A stretch of DNA of 64,000 bases from Desulfomicrobium apsheronum. GTDB taxonomy: Bacteria > Desulfobacterota > Desulfovibrionia > Desulfovibrionales > Desulfomicrobiaceae. The notes under the pieces are model-generated. The model was given only the letters and a program-made list of their open reading frames with translations. It ran no database searches and was not told the origin of the DNA. Each line of letters opens with the position of its first letter. Position 1 is the stretch's first letter. The DNA lies in contig NZ_FORX01000020.1 of NCBI RefSeq assembly GCF_900114115.1, positions 1 through 64,000 of the forward strand, given 5' to 3'. The position numbers and the translations under genes were made by a program. This document shows, one piece after another, positions 8,983-16,839 of the stretch.

Positions 8983-9018
8983 ATGCTGCTGCCCGTCACC
9001 CACCTTGTCCGAGAATTA
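8983..9018 (+). pseudogene. Remnant start of a fourth array unit
   Basis: Two bases after the stop of the third Sel1-like gene, a reading frame opens with MLLPVTHLVREL. This aligns with MFLPVSLPVREL at the start of the 162-aa gene at 5579. The match ends after about 12 codons, and the frame stops at 9087 inside the oppositely oriented gene at 9047. This marks the truncated right edge of the tandem array. Confidence 0.55.
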
Positions 9019-9046
9019 TGTCCGAAACCAAACGCTCAAGCGTTTA

Positions 9047-9529
9047 TCAGTTCATGGCTCCGTGCTCACCCTGCATCTGCAGCTTGAGGGACTGAATCAA
9101 TTGCTGCGCCTTCTCCGACGTCTTCCATTCACCGTAAATCTGCATCCAGTAGTCGAACCCGAAGATCTTCTGCATAAGCTGATCTTCATGCAGATCCACC
9201 CAGGTGTCGAACAGATACATTTCGACTGAAAAATCCTTGCTGTCCAGGACCTTCAAAACGGTGTTGGCCGGGTATTTCTTGCCTTCGAAGTTGACCTGGA
9301 GAAACTCGACCACGGCTTGCTGGGACAGCTCGGGGGACAGGGGACGGCCTTGCACGCTCTCCGCCAACTCCCAGTATTCGGGGAATTTGGCCTGCATCTG
9401 TTTCTCCTGCTCTTCAGTCAATTTAATAAAAAGACTGCCATCCTGCTCTTCGATAAAATAATAGCGAAGCCAAAATTCAAAATGAAAAACCTGGGCCATG
9501 TCGTTCATCGCATTGTGCGGAATTGCCAT
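9047..9529 (-). CDS. Conserved-looking hypothetical protein, 160 aa
   Basis: An acidic soluble protein rich in Phe, Trp and Tyr, with no signal peptide or membrane segment. It has segments FHFEFWLRYYFIEEQDGS, LTEEQEKQMQAKFPEYWE and DTWVDLHEDQLMQKIFGFD. I recognise no domain. The ATG at 9529 has a GGGAG ribosome-binding site, and codon use is like that of the core genes to the right, so it is probably a real gene. It converges with the end of the tandem array and diverges from mucR. Confidence 0.65.
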   Translation of the reverse strand: MAIPHNAMNDMAQVFHFEFWLRYYFIEEQDGSLFIKLTEEQEKQMQAKFPEYWELAESVQGRPLSPELSQQAVVEFLQVNFEGKKYPANTVLKVLDSKDFSVEMYLFDTWVDLHEDQLMQKIFGFDYWMQIYGEWKTSEKAQQLIQSLKLQMQGEHGAMN

Positions 9530-9627
9530 TTTTTTCTCCCTGTAGCGTGATTATCGATTAGTTTTCCTGAATGAAAAAATATCGTGCACTCAATTCTGGA
9601 TGTATCATCGCAAACATTCATAGCGTG

Positions 9628-9656
9628 TTGACAAATTTACAGAACGAAACTAATGC
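9628..9656 (+). promoter_or_regulatory. Possible sigma-70 promoter of mucR
   Basis: A perfect TTGACA (9628-9633) is followed after 17 bases by TAATGC (9651-9656), a weak -10. It lies 36 bases upstream of the mucR start, which has its own GGAGG. Spacing is ideal, but the -10 is poor. Confidence 0.4.
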
Positions 9657-9692
9657 TACGAATTACAAATACGCGATAGTTGGAGGTTACAC

Positions 9693-10085
9693 ATGGAAGA
9701 TTATGTAAAACAAGCGCTCGAAATCGTCAAAGCACAAGCCAGTGTGCGCAACATGAACGAGGAAGAGCTGACGTCCATGATTCGTTCGTTGACCGAAGGA
9801 ATCAAGAACGTCGCCGAAGGAAACCAGCCCGAACCCGAAGCAACCCTGTCCCTTGATGATGCCAAAAAAGCCATCCGCGAAAAAAGCATCATCTGCATGG
9901 AATGCTCGAAGTCGTTCAAGGTGCTGACCAAACGCCACCTGGCCACCCACGGCCTCACTCCCGAGGAATACCGGGAAAAATGGGGCTACAAGAAGGGCAC
10001 GTCCCTGGTGGCCAAATCCCTGGCTCGTGACCGCCGCAAGAAAATGCAGGACATGAAGCTCTGGGAAAAACGGGTCAAGAAGTAA
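9693..10085 (+). CDS. Ros/MucR family zinc-finger transcriptional regulator
   Basis: A 130-residue protein with the Ros/MucR signature. The C2H2-like zinc finger reads CMECSKSFKVLTKRHLATH (about residues 71-89). It is followed by the conserved GLTPEEYREKWG and a basic tail (ARDRRKKMQDMKLWEKR). The N-terminal 60 residues form a predicted helix. In this family, dimers or oligomers bind AT-rich DNA and regulate surface polysaccharide, motility and cell-cycle genes. It is monocistronic, with GGAGG nine bases upstream of the ATG and a strong terminator downstream. Its targets cannot be inferred here. Confidence 0.9.
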   Translation: MEDYVKQALEIVKAQASVRNMNEEELTSMIRSLTEGIKNVAEGNQPEPEATLSLDDAKKAIREKSIICMECSKSFKVLTKRHLATHGLTPEEYREKWGYKKGTSLVAKSLARDRRKKMQDMKLWEKRVKK

Positions 10086-10106
10086 TCTTGCCCCTGTACC
10101 AACCGG

Positions 10107-10134
10107 AAAGGCGAAGCACATGCTTCGCCTTTTT
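10107..10134 (+). terminator. Rho-independent terminator after mucR
   Basis: An 11-bp perfect stem (AAAGGCGAAGC / GCTTCGCCTTT) with a four-base loop runs into a T tract, 22 bases after the mucR stop. The converging gene at 10146 may use it as well. Confidence 0.85.
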
Positions 10135-10145
10135 CATTTTCATCC

Positions 10146-12692
10146 TCAGAAAAACTGTGCAATCTTGATCAGTCGTCCCTGCAGCATCGTGAATTCCGGA
10201 TCCACGGCCTGCAGCACAAAGATGGGGCTTACATAGAGGGTCTGCCAGTCAAAATCGACGACAAATCCCTTTTCGTCCTCCGTGATGGACTTGACCATGG
10301 GCCGCACGTCCACTTCTCCGGGTTCACCCTTCTTGGTCCGCTTGAACACCTTCCACTCCGCCGCTTCCAGAAAGGCCGGAAGCCTGGCCGCGAAACGCTG
10401 ACTGTCTTCCGCGCTCACGAACCCGAGGGAAAAACGCTCATGGTTCGAGATGGGCGCCTTGCCCTGACACGGCAACTCGTCCACCTTGACCACGCGCATG
10501 CCCTGCGGCAGCTCGGCTTCGAGCAGGGCGGGCAGATCCTTGACTACCATGTGTTCGCGCACGAAGAAATCCATCCACTCGCAGACGCTGCCTACGCCGA
10601 CCGGCAATGCCCGGGCAAAGGACAGGAGCGGCGCGGGGTGGAAGCCGCTGCTGAACGCCAGGGGCATGCGCGCGCGGCGGAACGCGCGCTCGAAAATCCG
10701 TTGCAGCTCAAGCTGGCTGAGGTACATGGCCGGGCCGGTCTTGGAGTACCACAGCCGAAAGCGCTGTTCCTTGTTGTGCAGGTCGATGGCGGGAGCCGGG
10801 CTTTCGGTTGGCGGCTCGTCCACCAGCCCGGCGTCTTCCTGATCGCGGGTGGCGCGGTTGATGACCGGGACGATGTCATGGCCTGCCGCCTGGCGCGTCA
10901 GTTCGGATTCGCGACCGTCCAGGTTGCAGACCCCGCAGGACCGGCAGGCCTCGTAGCGACAGTCGGGAGTCGCGGCCTCTTCCAGGGCGCGGCGGCGCTC
11001 GGTTAGCAGATATTTGCGGCTCACACCGGAGGCGAGGTGATCCCAGGGCAGCGGCTGCTCTGGATCGCGCTCGCGCAGATAAGACTCCGCGTCGATGCCG
11101 GTTTCTGCAAAGGCCTCAAGCCACGGCTCAAGGCGCAGATGATCGGACCAGCTGGTGAAGAGCGCGCCCTTGGCGTAGGCGACCTCCAGGGCGGGAGCCA
11201 GGTGCCGGTCGCCGCGCGAAAAGACCCCTTCGAGCCAGGTCATGTGCGAATGATGCCACTTGAGCTTGAGCTTCTTGTAGGGGCGGAAGATGTTGCGCAG
11301 ATAGGCCAGCCGTTCCTCGATCTCGGCCATGGAGATCTGCCGCTCCCACTGGAACGGGGTATGCGGCTTGGGCACGAACGGCGAGACCGCTGCCGTGACC
11401 TGCAGGCGCCTGACGTTCTTTCCGGCGCTGGCCGCGACCTTGAGGCACAGATCGAGAATGCCGTGCAGATCCTCGCGGGTCTCGGTAGGCAGGCCCATCA
11501 TGAAATACAGCTTGACCTGCTGCCAGCCCAGGCGAAAGGCCTTCTCCGTGTGATCGAGCAGTTCGTCCTCGGTCACGCCCTTGTTGATGACGTTGCGCAG
11601 CCGCTGGGTGCCTGCCTCCGGGGCCAGGGTCATGCCCGTGTGCCGGATCTTGCCCATGAGCCGCATGAGATCCTCGGAAACAGAACCCACGCGCAAGGAC
11701 GGCAGGGAGATGGAGACCTGCTCCTGCCTGCAATGACTGTAGGAGGACAGGAAAAGAGCTTCCAGCGCGCTGAAGTCGCCGGTGCTGAGCGACAGGAAGG
11801 ACAGCTCCTCGCTACCCGTCTCGGCCAGACCGCGATCGATGATGGAACCGAGCACGTCCACCTCGCGCTCACGCACGGGGCGATAGATCATGCCCGCCTG
11901 ACAGAAGCGGCAACCACGGGTGCAGCCGCGCGCGATCTCGACCGAATAACGGTCATGCACGGGCTTGCCAAAGGGCACGATCTGGCGCGTCGGGAAGGAG
12001 ACCGCGTTCATGTCCATGACGATGCGCTTCTCGACCCGGGGCATCTCGCCGTCCACCGGGCGCATGGCTCCATTGCCGTCGTCCTCGAAAAACGAAGGCA
12101 CGTACACGCCGGGCACCTCGGCCAGACGCCTGATCAGTTCGCTGCGGGCCCAGCCTTCATCCTTGCCGCGCGCGATGAGCCCGAGCATCTCGGGCAGAAT
12201 CTCCTCCCCGTCGCCAAGCACCATGACATCGACAAAAGCGGCCAGCGGCTCGGCGTTGAAGGTGCAGCCCCCTCCGGCGATGACCAGCGGATGCCCATCG
12301 CCACGCTGCGCCGCACGCAGGGGAATCCCCCCCAGGTCGAGCATGTAGAGCACGTTGGTGTAGCACAGCTCATGGGTGATGCTGAAAAGCACGCCGTCCA
12401 GATCCCTGAGCGGCGTGTCGCTCTCCAGGGTGGCCAGGGGCGTGTCATGGGCCCGAAGCACCTCGGCCACATCTTCGGTGGGCGCGAAGACCCGCTCGGC
12501 GTAGAAATGGTCCGTGCCGTTGACGATGTCGTACAGGATCTTCTGTCCAAGATAGGACATGGCCACTTCGTAGAGATCCGGAAAGGCCAGGGCCACGTGG
12601 GCCCGGACTGTTTTCAGGTCCTTGTGGACACTGTTGATCTCGGTGCCGAGGTAGTGACTGGGGCGGGAAAAGAGGGGGAGCAGAGCCTTCAT
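10146..12692 (-). CDS. B12-binding/radical SAM protein fused to DUF2344
   Basis: An 848-residue protein. The N-terminal ~200 residues resemble the B12-binding-like domain of the TIGR03960 family (segments LAFPDLYEVAMSYLG and VIAGGGCTFNAEPLAAF). The radical SAM core follows, with its cluster motif CTRGCRFC at residues 257-264. The last ~230 residues form the DUF2344 (TIGR03936) domain, which can also occur as a separate protein next to ribonuclease G genes. The exact reaction is not established; a role in RNA modification is often assumed. The start is supported by AAGGA upstream. It is the downstream member of a minus-strand pair, separated from the gene at 12770 by a terminator. Confidence 0.9.
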   Translation of the reverse strand: MKALLPLFSRPSHYLGTEINSVHKDLKTVRAHVALAFPDLYEVAMSYLGQKILYDIVNGTDHFYAERVFAPTEDVAEVLRAHDTPLATLESDTPLRDLDGVLFSITHELCYTNVLYMLDLGGIPLRAAQRGDGHPLVIAGGGCTFNAEPLAAFVDVMVLGDGEEILPEMLGLIARGKDEGWARSELIRRLAEVPGVYVPSFFEDDGNGAMRPVDGEMPRVEKRIVMDMNAVSFPTRQIVPFGKPVHDRYSVEIARGCTRGCRFCQAGMIYRPVREREVDVLGSIIDRGLAETGSEELSFLSLSTGDFSALEALFLSSYSHCRQEQVSISLPSLRVGSVSEDLMRLMGKIRHTGMTLAPEAGTQRLRNVINKGVTEDELLDHTEKAFRLGWQQVKLYFMMGLPTETREDLHGILDLCLKVAASAGKNVRRLQVTAAVSPFVPKPHTPFQWERQISMAEIEERLAYLRNIFRPYKKLKLKWHHSHMTWLEGVFSRGDRHLAPALEVAYAKGALFTSWSDHLRLEPWLEAFAETGIDAESYLRERDPEQPLPWDHLASGVSRKYLLTERRRALEEAATPDCRYEACRSCGVCNLDGRESELTRQAAGHDIVPVINRATRDQEDAGLVDEPPTESPAPAIDLHNKEQRFRLWYSKTGPAMYLSQLELQRIFERAFRRARMPLAFSSGFHPAPLLSFARALPVGVGSVCEWMDFFVREHMVVKDLPALLEAELPQGMRVVKVDELPCQGKAPISNHERFSLGFVSAEDSQRFAARLPAFLEAAEWKVFKRTKKGEPGEVDVRPMVKSITEDEKGFVVDFDWQTLYVSPIFVLQAVDPEFTMLQGRLIKIAQFF

Positions 12693-12721
12693 GGGTCCTT
12701 GCCGTGCGCAGGGCCGGGCAG

Positions 12722-12750
12722 AAAAAAAAAGGGTGGAAAGCCACCCTTTT
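12722..12750 (-). terminator. Rho-independent terminator of the gene at 12770
   Basis: Read on the minus strand, a GGGTGG/CCACCC stem with AAAA and TTTT extensions and a four-base loop is followed by nine or more T residues. It lies between the 12770 gene and the radical SAM gene, so the latter probably has its own promoter. Confidence 0.85.
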
Positions 12751-12769
12751 CCCGGCAGCGCCTGCTGCG

Positions 12770-13117
12770 TTATTTTTTCAAGAATTTGCTGAAATCGGCC
12801 ACACCGCCGCCCATGCCGCCCAAATTGCCGAGGCCGCCGGGGGCGGACAGGGTCAGGTTGGTGGTCGCCTCAAGATACTTGGTCTTGAGTTCCTCGGGTA
12901 CGGTCTTGTACTGGTAGATGACGTGCTTAAGCTCGATCTCTCCGGTCATTTCCTGATCAAAGGGATAGCCGAAAGGAAGCAGCAGCATCTGCATGCCCCC
13001 CTGCTGCGTGGGAATGGTCTGCAGGATGGCCGGATCAGCGATGATCCCCTTCTCCTCGTTCCATTTGCCGAGCACCATGTCGCCGTTCACCAACTTCACC
13101 AATCTAATATCGTACAT
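12770..13117 (-). CDS. Hypothetical protein with Gly-rich tail, possible LSm-like fold
   Basis: A 115-residue protein. The ATG at 13117 is preferred to the GTG at 13123 because GAGG lies five bases before it. The N-terminal half (YDIRLVKLVNGDMVLGKW, ELKHVIYQYKTVPEEL) alternates beta-like strands, as in Sm-like barrels. The C-terminus is a GGLGNLGGMGGG stretch ending in FSKFLKK. The LSm resemblance is an impression, not a domain hit. It is expressed alone, divergent from cvpA, with a strong terminator. Confidence 0.6.
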   Translation of the reverse strand: MYDIRLVKLVNGDMVLGKWNEEKGIIADPAILQTIPTQQGGMQMLLLPFGYPFDQEMTGEIELKHVIYQYKTVPEELKTKYLEATTNLTLSAPGGLGNLGGMGGGVADFSKFLKK

Positions 13118-13286
13118 TGTCACCTCATCGTGTTTCTGGACTCGTGCGCCCGTCAGAAAAGTCCAGACGAGCCGAGGTTTCGTGTCTACGAGGTGCGCCC
13201 TGCACTGTCAAGGTCGTGCCCGGTGCGCCCTTTCCGATCAACATCCTTTGTGATAGCCGACCCTCACAACGACCGGGAGGTTAAGC

Positions 13287-13859
13287 ATGAACACTCTGGA
13301 TATCGTCTTCTGCGTAATTCTGGGATTTTTGGGCCTGCGCGGCATTTTTCGCGGACTCGTCAAGGAGATCGCCTCCATTCTGGGGCTGATCCTGGGCTTT
13401 GTGCTGGCCAACACCTATCACGCGCAGCTCGCGACAATGTTCGAGAACTTCCCGGGCGGCCCCGGCATGGCCAAGCTTGCAGCCTATCTGGCCATTTTTC
13501 TGGGTGTCGTGGCCGTGGTTTTCCTGCTCGCCTCGCTGATCAGAAAGCTCCTGCAGATGATCATGCTCGGCTGGGTGGACAGCATCGGCGGCGGAGCGCT
13601 CGGCCTCTTCAAGGGCGCGCTTTTGTGCAGCATCATCGTCATGGCCCTGACCGCCTTTCTGCCGTCAAAGTCCCCGATGCTGACCGAGTCGAAGATCATG
13701 CCCTACGTCAACACCTTCAACACCATGCTCTCGAACGCCCTGCCCAAGGAAATGCGCGACCAGTTCCTGATCCGTAGCCAGGAGCTGCAGCAGGAGTGGG
13801 AAAAGAGGGTCGTGGAAAAACTCAAGGAAATGAAAGGAACCCCTGGTGGAAAAGAATAA
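13287..13859 (+). CDS. cvpA: CvpA family membrane protein
   Basis: A 190-residue protein with four hydrophobic segments at about residues 1-20, 25-45, 63-83 and 100-120. It has the CvpA-type N-terminus LDIVFCVILGFLGLRGIFRG and a conserved VKEIASILGLILG. The C-terminal 70 residues are soluble and charged. CvpA proteins are inner-membrane proteins linked to colicin V export and envelope stress; the biochemical role is unclear. GGAGG precedes the start. The 3' end overlaps mazG by 14 bases, so the two are cotranscribed. Confidence 0.85.
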   Translation: MNTLDIVFCVILGFLGLRGIFRGLVKEIASILGLILGFVLANTYHAQLATMFENFPGGPGMAKLAAYLAIFLGVVAVVFLLASLIRKLLQMIMLGWVDSIGGGALGLFKGALLCSIIVMALTAFLPSKSPMLTESKIMPYVNTFNTMLSNALPKEMRDQFLIRSQELQQEWEKRVVEKLKEMKGTPGGKE

Positions 13860-14628
13860 TTTCGAACGCATCATTGAAGTCATCGACACCCTGACCGGAC
13901 CGGACGGCTGCCCCTGGGACAAGGAGCAGACCCCGCAGTCCATGTGCGATTACCTGGTGGAGGAATGTTTCGAGCTGGTGGAGGCCATCCGTCAGGACGA
14001 CAAGTCCGAGATCGCCGAAGAACTGGGCGACGTGCTTTTCCTGCTGCTCTTCATCGGCCGCTGCCATGACCGCGAGATCCCGGATTTCCTGCAGACCGCG
14101 CTGGCCGGCAACGTGGCCAAGATGATCCGCCGCCACCCTCATGTCTACGGCGAAAAAGCAGCCGACGTGGCCGAAGTGATCAAGAACTGGGAACAGATCA
14201 AGAAGCAGGAGAAGGCCGAAAAGGACAAGGATCCCGGGGTCTTCGCCTCCCTGCCCGCAAGCCTGCCGCCGCTGCTGCGCGCCTACCGCATCAACTCCAA
14301 GGCGGCCCGCACGGGCTTCACCTGGGCCACGGACGCGGATCAGGAGAAAAAACTGGCCGAGGAATGGAACGAATTGCAGGCAGCCCTGGCCACGGACGAC
14401 GCGGCGGCACGGGAAGAGGAATTCGGGGACTATCTGTTTTCGCTGGTGGAATACGGCAGACGGCGCGGAATCAAGGCCAACTCGGCCCTGGCCGTGGCCA
14501 ACTCCAAGTTTCTGGGACGCTTCGAGGCCATGGAGAAATTGGCCAGAGAACGCGGCCTGGAACTGGACAGGCTCTCCCTGGAAGAAATGGACACCCTCTG
14601 GGACGAAATCAAAGCCACCCGCCGATAA
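13846..14628 (+). CDS. mazG: Nucleoside triphosphate pyrophosphohydrolase MazG
   Basis: A 260-residue protein starting at GTG 13846 within the end of cvpA. It contains two MazG-like domains. The first has GPDGCPWDKEQTPQSM, then EECFELVEAI and EELGDVLF (the EExxE and ExxD metal-binding motifs). The second has EEWNELQAAL and EEFGDYLFSL. The length matches E. coli MazG. The enzyme hydrolyses NTPs to NMP and PPi and is thought to clean the nucleotide pool and lower ppGpp under stress. The ribosome-binding site is AAAGGAA within cvpA. Confidence 0.92.
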   Translation: MEKNNFERIIEVIDTLTGPDGCPWDKEQTPQSMCDYLVEECFELVEAIRQDDKSEIAEELGDVLFLLLFIGRCHDREIPDFLQTALAGNVAKMIRRHPHVYGEKAADVAEVIKNWEQIKKQEKAEKDKDPGVFASLPASLPPLLRAYRINSKAARTGFTWATDADQEKKLAEEWNELQAALATDDAAAREEEFGDYLFSLVEYGRRRGIKANSALAVANSKFLGRFEAMEKLARERGLELDRLSLEEMDTLWDEIKATRR

Positions 14629-14630
14629 TC

Positions 14631-14826
14631 CGTACAGGCGGCCCCACGTAACCGATATCCCATCCCAAAAAACCGTAGGGGCGGCCCTACGTGGCCGCCC
14701 TCCCCCAATAAATGGCCACCCCCGCCGATAACCCATCCCAACAAAACCGTACGGGCGACCCTACCTGGCCAATATCCCATCCCGAAAAAACGTAGGGGCG
14801 ACCCTACGTGGCCGCCCTCCCCCAAA
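14631..14826. repeat. Four-unit intergenic hairpin repeat
   Basis: About four imperfect copies of a ~45-base unit lie after mazG. Each carries a GTAGGGGCG-ACCCTACG type short palindrome, and they are separated by ATATCCCATCCC-AAAAA and GGCCGCCCTCCCCC segments. It fills the 327-bp space between mazG and cmk with the palindrome that follows. No coding potential is visible. Confidence 0.7.
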
Positions 14827-14834
14827 AAAACGGC

Positions 14835-14957
14835 AAGACCGCTGAAAATCGATTCTGGCAAGGCGCGAACCGTTTTTGGAGGGTGACGTGTAGCCGACTA
14901 CATGAGCCCTTCAAAAACGGTAAGCAACGCAGTCCAGAATCGATTTTCAGCGGTCTT
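14835..14957. repeat. Long nested palindrome at the end of cmk
   Basis: A perfect 24-bp inverted repeat has its left arm at 14835-14858 (starts AAGACCGCTGAAAATCG) and its right arm at 14934-14957. It encloses a second inverted pair (CCGTTTTTG.AGGG / CCCTTCAAAAACGG) and a small inner TGTAG/CTACA pair. It overlaps the cmk stop codon by two bases. It could form a cruciform, act as a terminator for both mazG and cmk, or be a MITE-like element. Confidence 0.8.
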
Positions 14958-15621
14958 AGAGGCCTTTTTCCCGGATGTGATCGACAATCTTCTCCAGCAC
15001 CCGGTCCGCATCCAAGGCACTGGTATCGATAATCACCGCATCCAGGGCGGGTTTCAGGGGAGCCACCACGCGATTGCGGTCCTGATCGTCGCGAATGCGG
15101 ATCTGGCCGCGGATGCGCTCCAGGTCCTCGTCCATGCCCATGGACTTGAGCTGCGCATGGCGGCGCTTGGCGCGCACGTCGATGGAGGCGTCCATGAAAA
15201 ACTTGTGCCGGGCGCCCGGGAAGACCACGCTGCCCATGTCCCGGCCCTCGGCCACAAGCGAGGTGCTCCGGCCGATGGCCTGCTGGTTGCGGCGCAGAAA
15301 ATCGCGCACCACCGGAATGCGGGCCAGGTGCGAGGCCCACAGTCCGACCTCCTCCTTGCGGATCTCCGGGGCCAGGGGCAGCCCGTTCAGGAGCAGCTCG
15401 GAATATTTTCCCGTCCCCTCCAGGTCGAAGTCCAGACGATTGAGTTCGGGCACCAGCTGATCAACGGGCCGCTCCCAGCCGCCGTCCCCGAAAAAAAGAG
15501 CCACGGAGCGAAACATGGCTCCGGTGTCAAGGTAGGCGATGCCCAGGCGGTCCGCCAGCTCGCGGGCGATGGTCGTCTTGCCTACCCCGGCCGGTCCATC
15601 AAGAGTGACGATCGTGATCAC
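14956..15621 (-). CDS. cmk: (d)CMP kinase
   Basis: A 221-residue enzyme, the usual length for the family. The GTG at 15621 is the chosen start because the protein then opens with the P-loop strand VITIVTLDGPAGVGKTTIA, with GGAGG seven bases upstream. Other family features are YLDTGAMFRSVAL, a SLVAEGRDMGSVVFP segment and RAKRRHAQL. It phosphorylates CMP and dCMP with ATP. It overlaps the 3' end of hisC by 23 bases and is the last gene of the folC-selA-hisC-cmk operon. Confidence 0.93.
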   Translation of the reverse strand: MITIVTLDGPAGVGKTTIARELADRLGIAYLDTGAMFRSVALFFGDGGWERPVDQLVPELNRLDFDLEGTGKYSELLLNGLPLAPEIRKEEVGLWASHLARIPVVRDFLRRNQQAIGRSTSLVAEGRDMGSVVFPGARHKFFMDASIDVRAKRRHAQLKSMGMDEDLERIRGQIRIRDDQDRNRVVAPLKPALDAVIIDTSALDADRVLEKIVDHIREKGL

Positions 15622-16714
15622 GCAGCACCTCCGCTGTTTTGGCCAGAAATTCCAGATTCTCTTCCTCGTTGCCGATGCTGACACGCAGCTTCTCGGGCAT
15701 GCCGTAGCTGCCAAGGGGCCGGATGATCACCCCTTTGGAAAGTAATGCCTCAAAAAGGGTGCGCGCGTCCATGGGTGGCTCGAACATCAGAAAATTCGCC
15801 TGCGACGGCCAGACCTTGCAGCCCATGGCCGAAAGCTCGCGCTCCAGCAGGCGGCGCCCCTCGCTCACGACAAGCAGGGTCTGGGACACGAAGATGTCGT
15901 CGTCCACGGCGGCCAGTCCGGCCTGCTCGGCCAGGATGTTCACGCTGAAGGGCAGCTTGACCCGCAGCAGCAAATCCGCCAGCCACTCGGGCATGACCCC
16001 GTAGCCAAGGCGCAGGCCCGCCAGTCCGTACATCTTGGAAAAAGTGCGCAGAACGACCAGATTAGGGATCTCGCCCAGGTGCGGGAGCATGCTGAATGCT
16101 TCCAGCGGCTCGGCGAAATCGACATAGGCCTCGTCCACCACCAGGAGCGCGCGCTCCGGCAGCCTGGCCGCAAGCTCGACCAGATCCGAGGCCGGGCAGG
16201 CATGGCCCGAGGGGTTGTCCGGGTTGGTCACGAAGACCAGGGCGGTGTTCTCGTCGACCAGGGACAGGAGCGTGTCGAAGGGAAAGGAGAAGTCGGCGTT
16301 CAGCCTGGCCTGCCGAAATTCCACCCCGCACAGTCGGGACTGCACGTCGTAGATGCTGAAGCACGGGTTGAAGGCCACCACGTTGTCCACGCCGGGCCGG
16401 GCCACAACGCGAAGCAAAAGATCAATGATCTCGTCGGAGCCGTTGCCCGCCACCACACAGGACGCGGGCACTCCCAGATGCGCGGCCAGGGCCTCGGTCA
16501 GGGCCGGAGAGCCGGCCTGGGCATAACGAAAAGCCAGGGGACTGACATTTTTGAGCCGCTCCTGAACCACGGGGGAGGTGCCCAGCGGATTCTCGTTGCT
16601 GGCCATCTTGATGACCCGGGGCAGGTTGTAACGTTTCTTTATCTCATCGATGGACAGGCCGGGCGAATAGGGCTTGAAGCCCTCCATCTCCGGCCGCACC
16701 AGAACCTTGGTCAT
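15599..16714 (-). CDS. hisC: Histidinol-phosphate aminotransferase
   Basis: A 371-residue fold-type I PLP enzyme beginning MTKVLVRPEMEGFKPYSPG, with AAGGAG upstream. It has ASNENPLGTSP, the substrate loop VAGNGSDEIIDLL, NPDNPSGHACP, DEAYVDFAEP and the PLP lysine region LRTFSKMYGLAGLRLGYG. It transfers an amino group from glutamate to imidazole-acetol phosphate in histidine synthesis. It is not in a his operon here but lies between selA and cmk, overlapping cmk. Confidence 0.93.
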   Translation of the reverse strand: MTKVLVRPEMEGFKPYSPGLSIDEIKKRYNLPRVIKMASNENPLGTSPVVQERLKNVSPLAFRYAQAGSPALTEALAAHLGVPASCVVAGNGSDEIIDLLLRVVARPGVDNVVAFNPCFSIYDVQSRLCGVEFRQARLNADFSFPFDTLLSLVDENTALVFVTNPDNPSGHACPASDLVELAARLPERALLVVDEAYVDFAEPLEAFSMLPHLGEIPNLVVLRTFSKMYGLAGLRLGYGVMPEWLADLLLRVKLPFSVNILAEQAGLAAVDDDIFVSQTLLVVSEGRRLLERELSAMGCKVWPSQANFLMFEPPMDARTLFEALLSKGVIIRPLGSYGMPEKLRVSIGNEEENLEFLAKTAEVLRDHDRHS

Positions 16715-16839
16715 TGATATTCTCCTTTGCCGCGCGCCCCTTGTGCCGGGCTGCGCGTCCCTTCGATTGTCCGCATGCGCGGCTTGCAAAAATTGTACGA
16801 CAGGTACGAGGCAGGCGTGCTGCCGGGGCGCTCAGATCA

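Larger units (their letters stand above)
4133..9018 (+). repeat. Tandem bicistronic repeat array (about 1.7 kb per unit)
   Basis: The unit is a 162-aa gene, a 15-base gap, a ~397-aa gene and a 2-3-base gap. Units lie at 4133-5575 (left-truncated), 5579-7279, 7283-8980 and 8983-9018 (only the first 12 codons). Long blocks are near-identical at the nucleotide level, so unequal crossing-over and gene conversion are expected. Confidence 0.85.
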
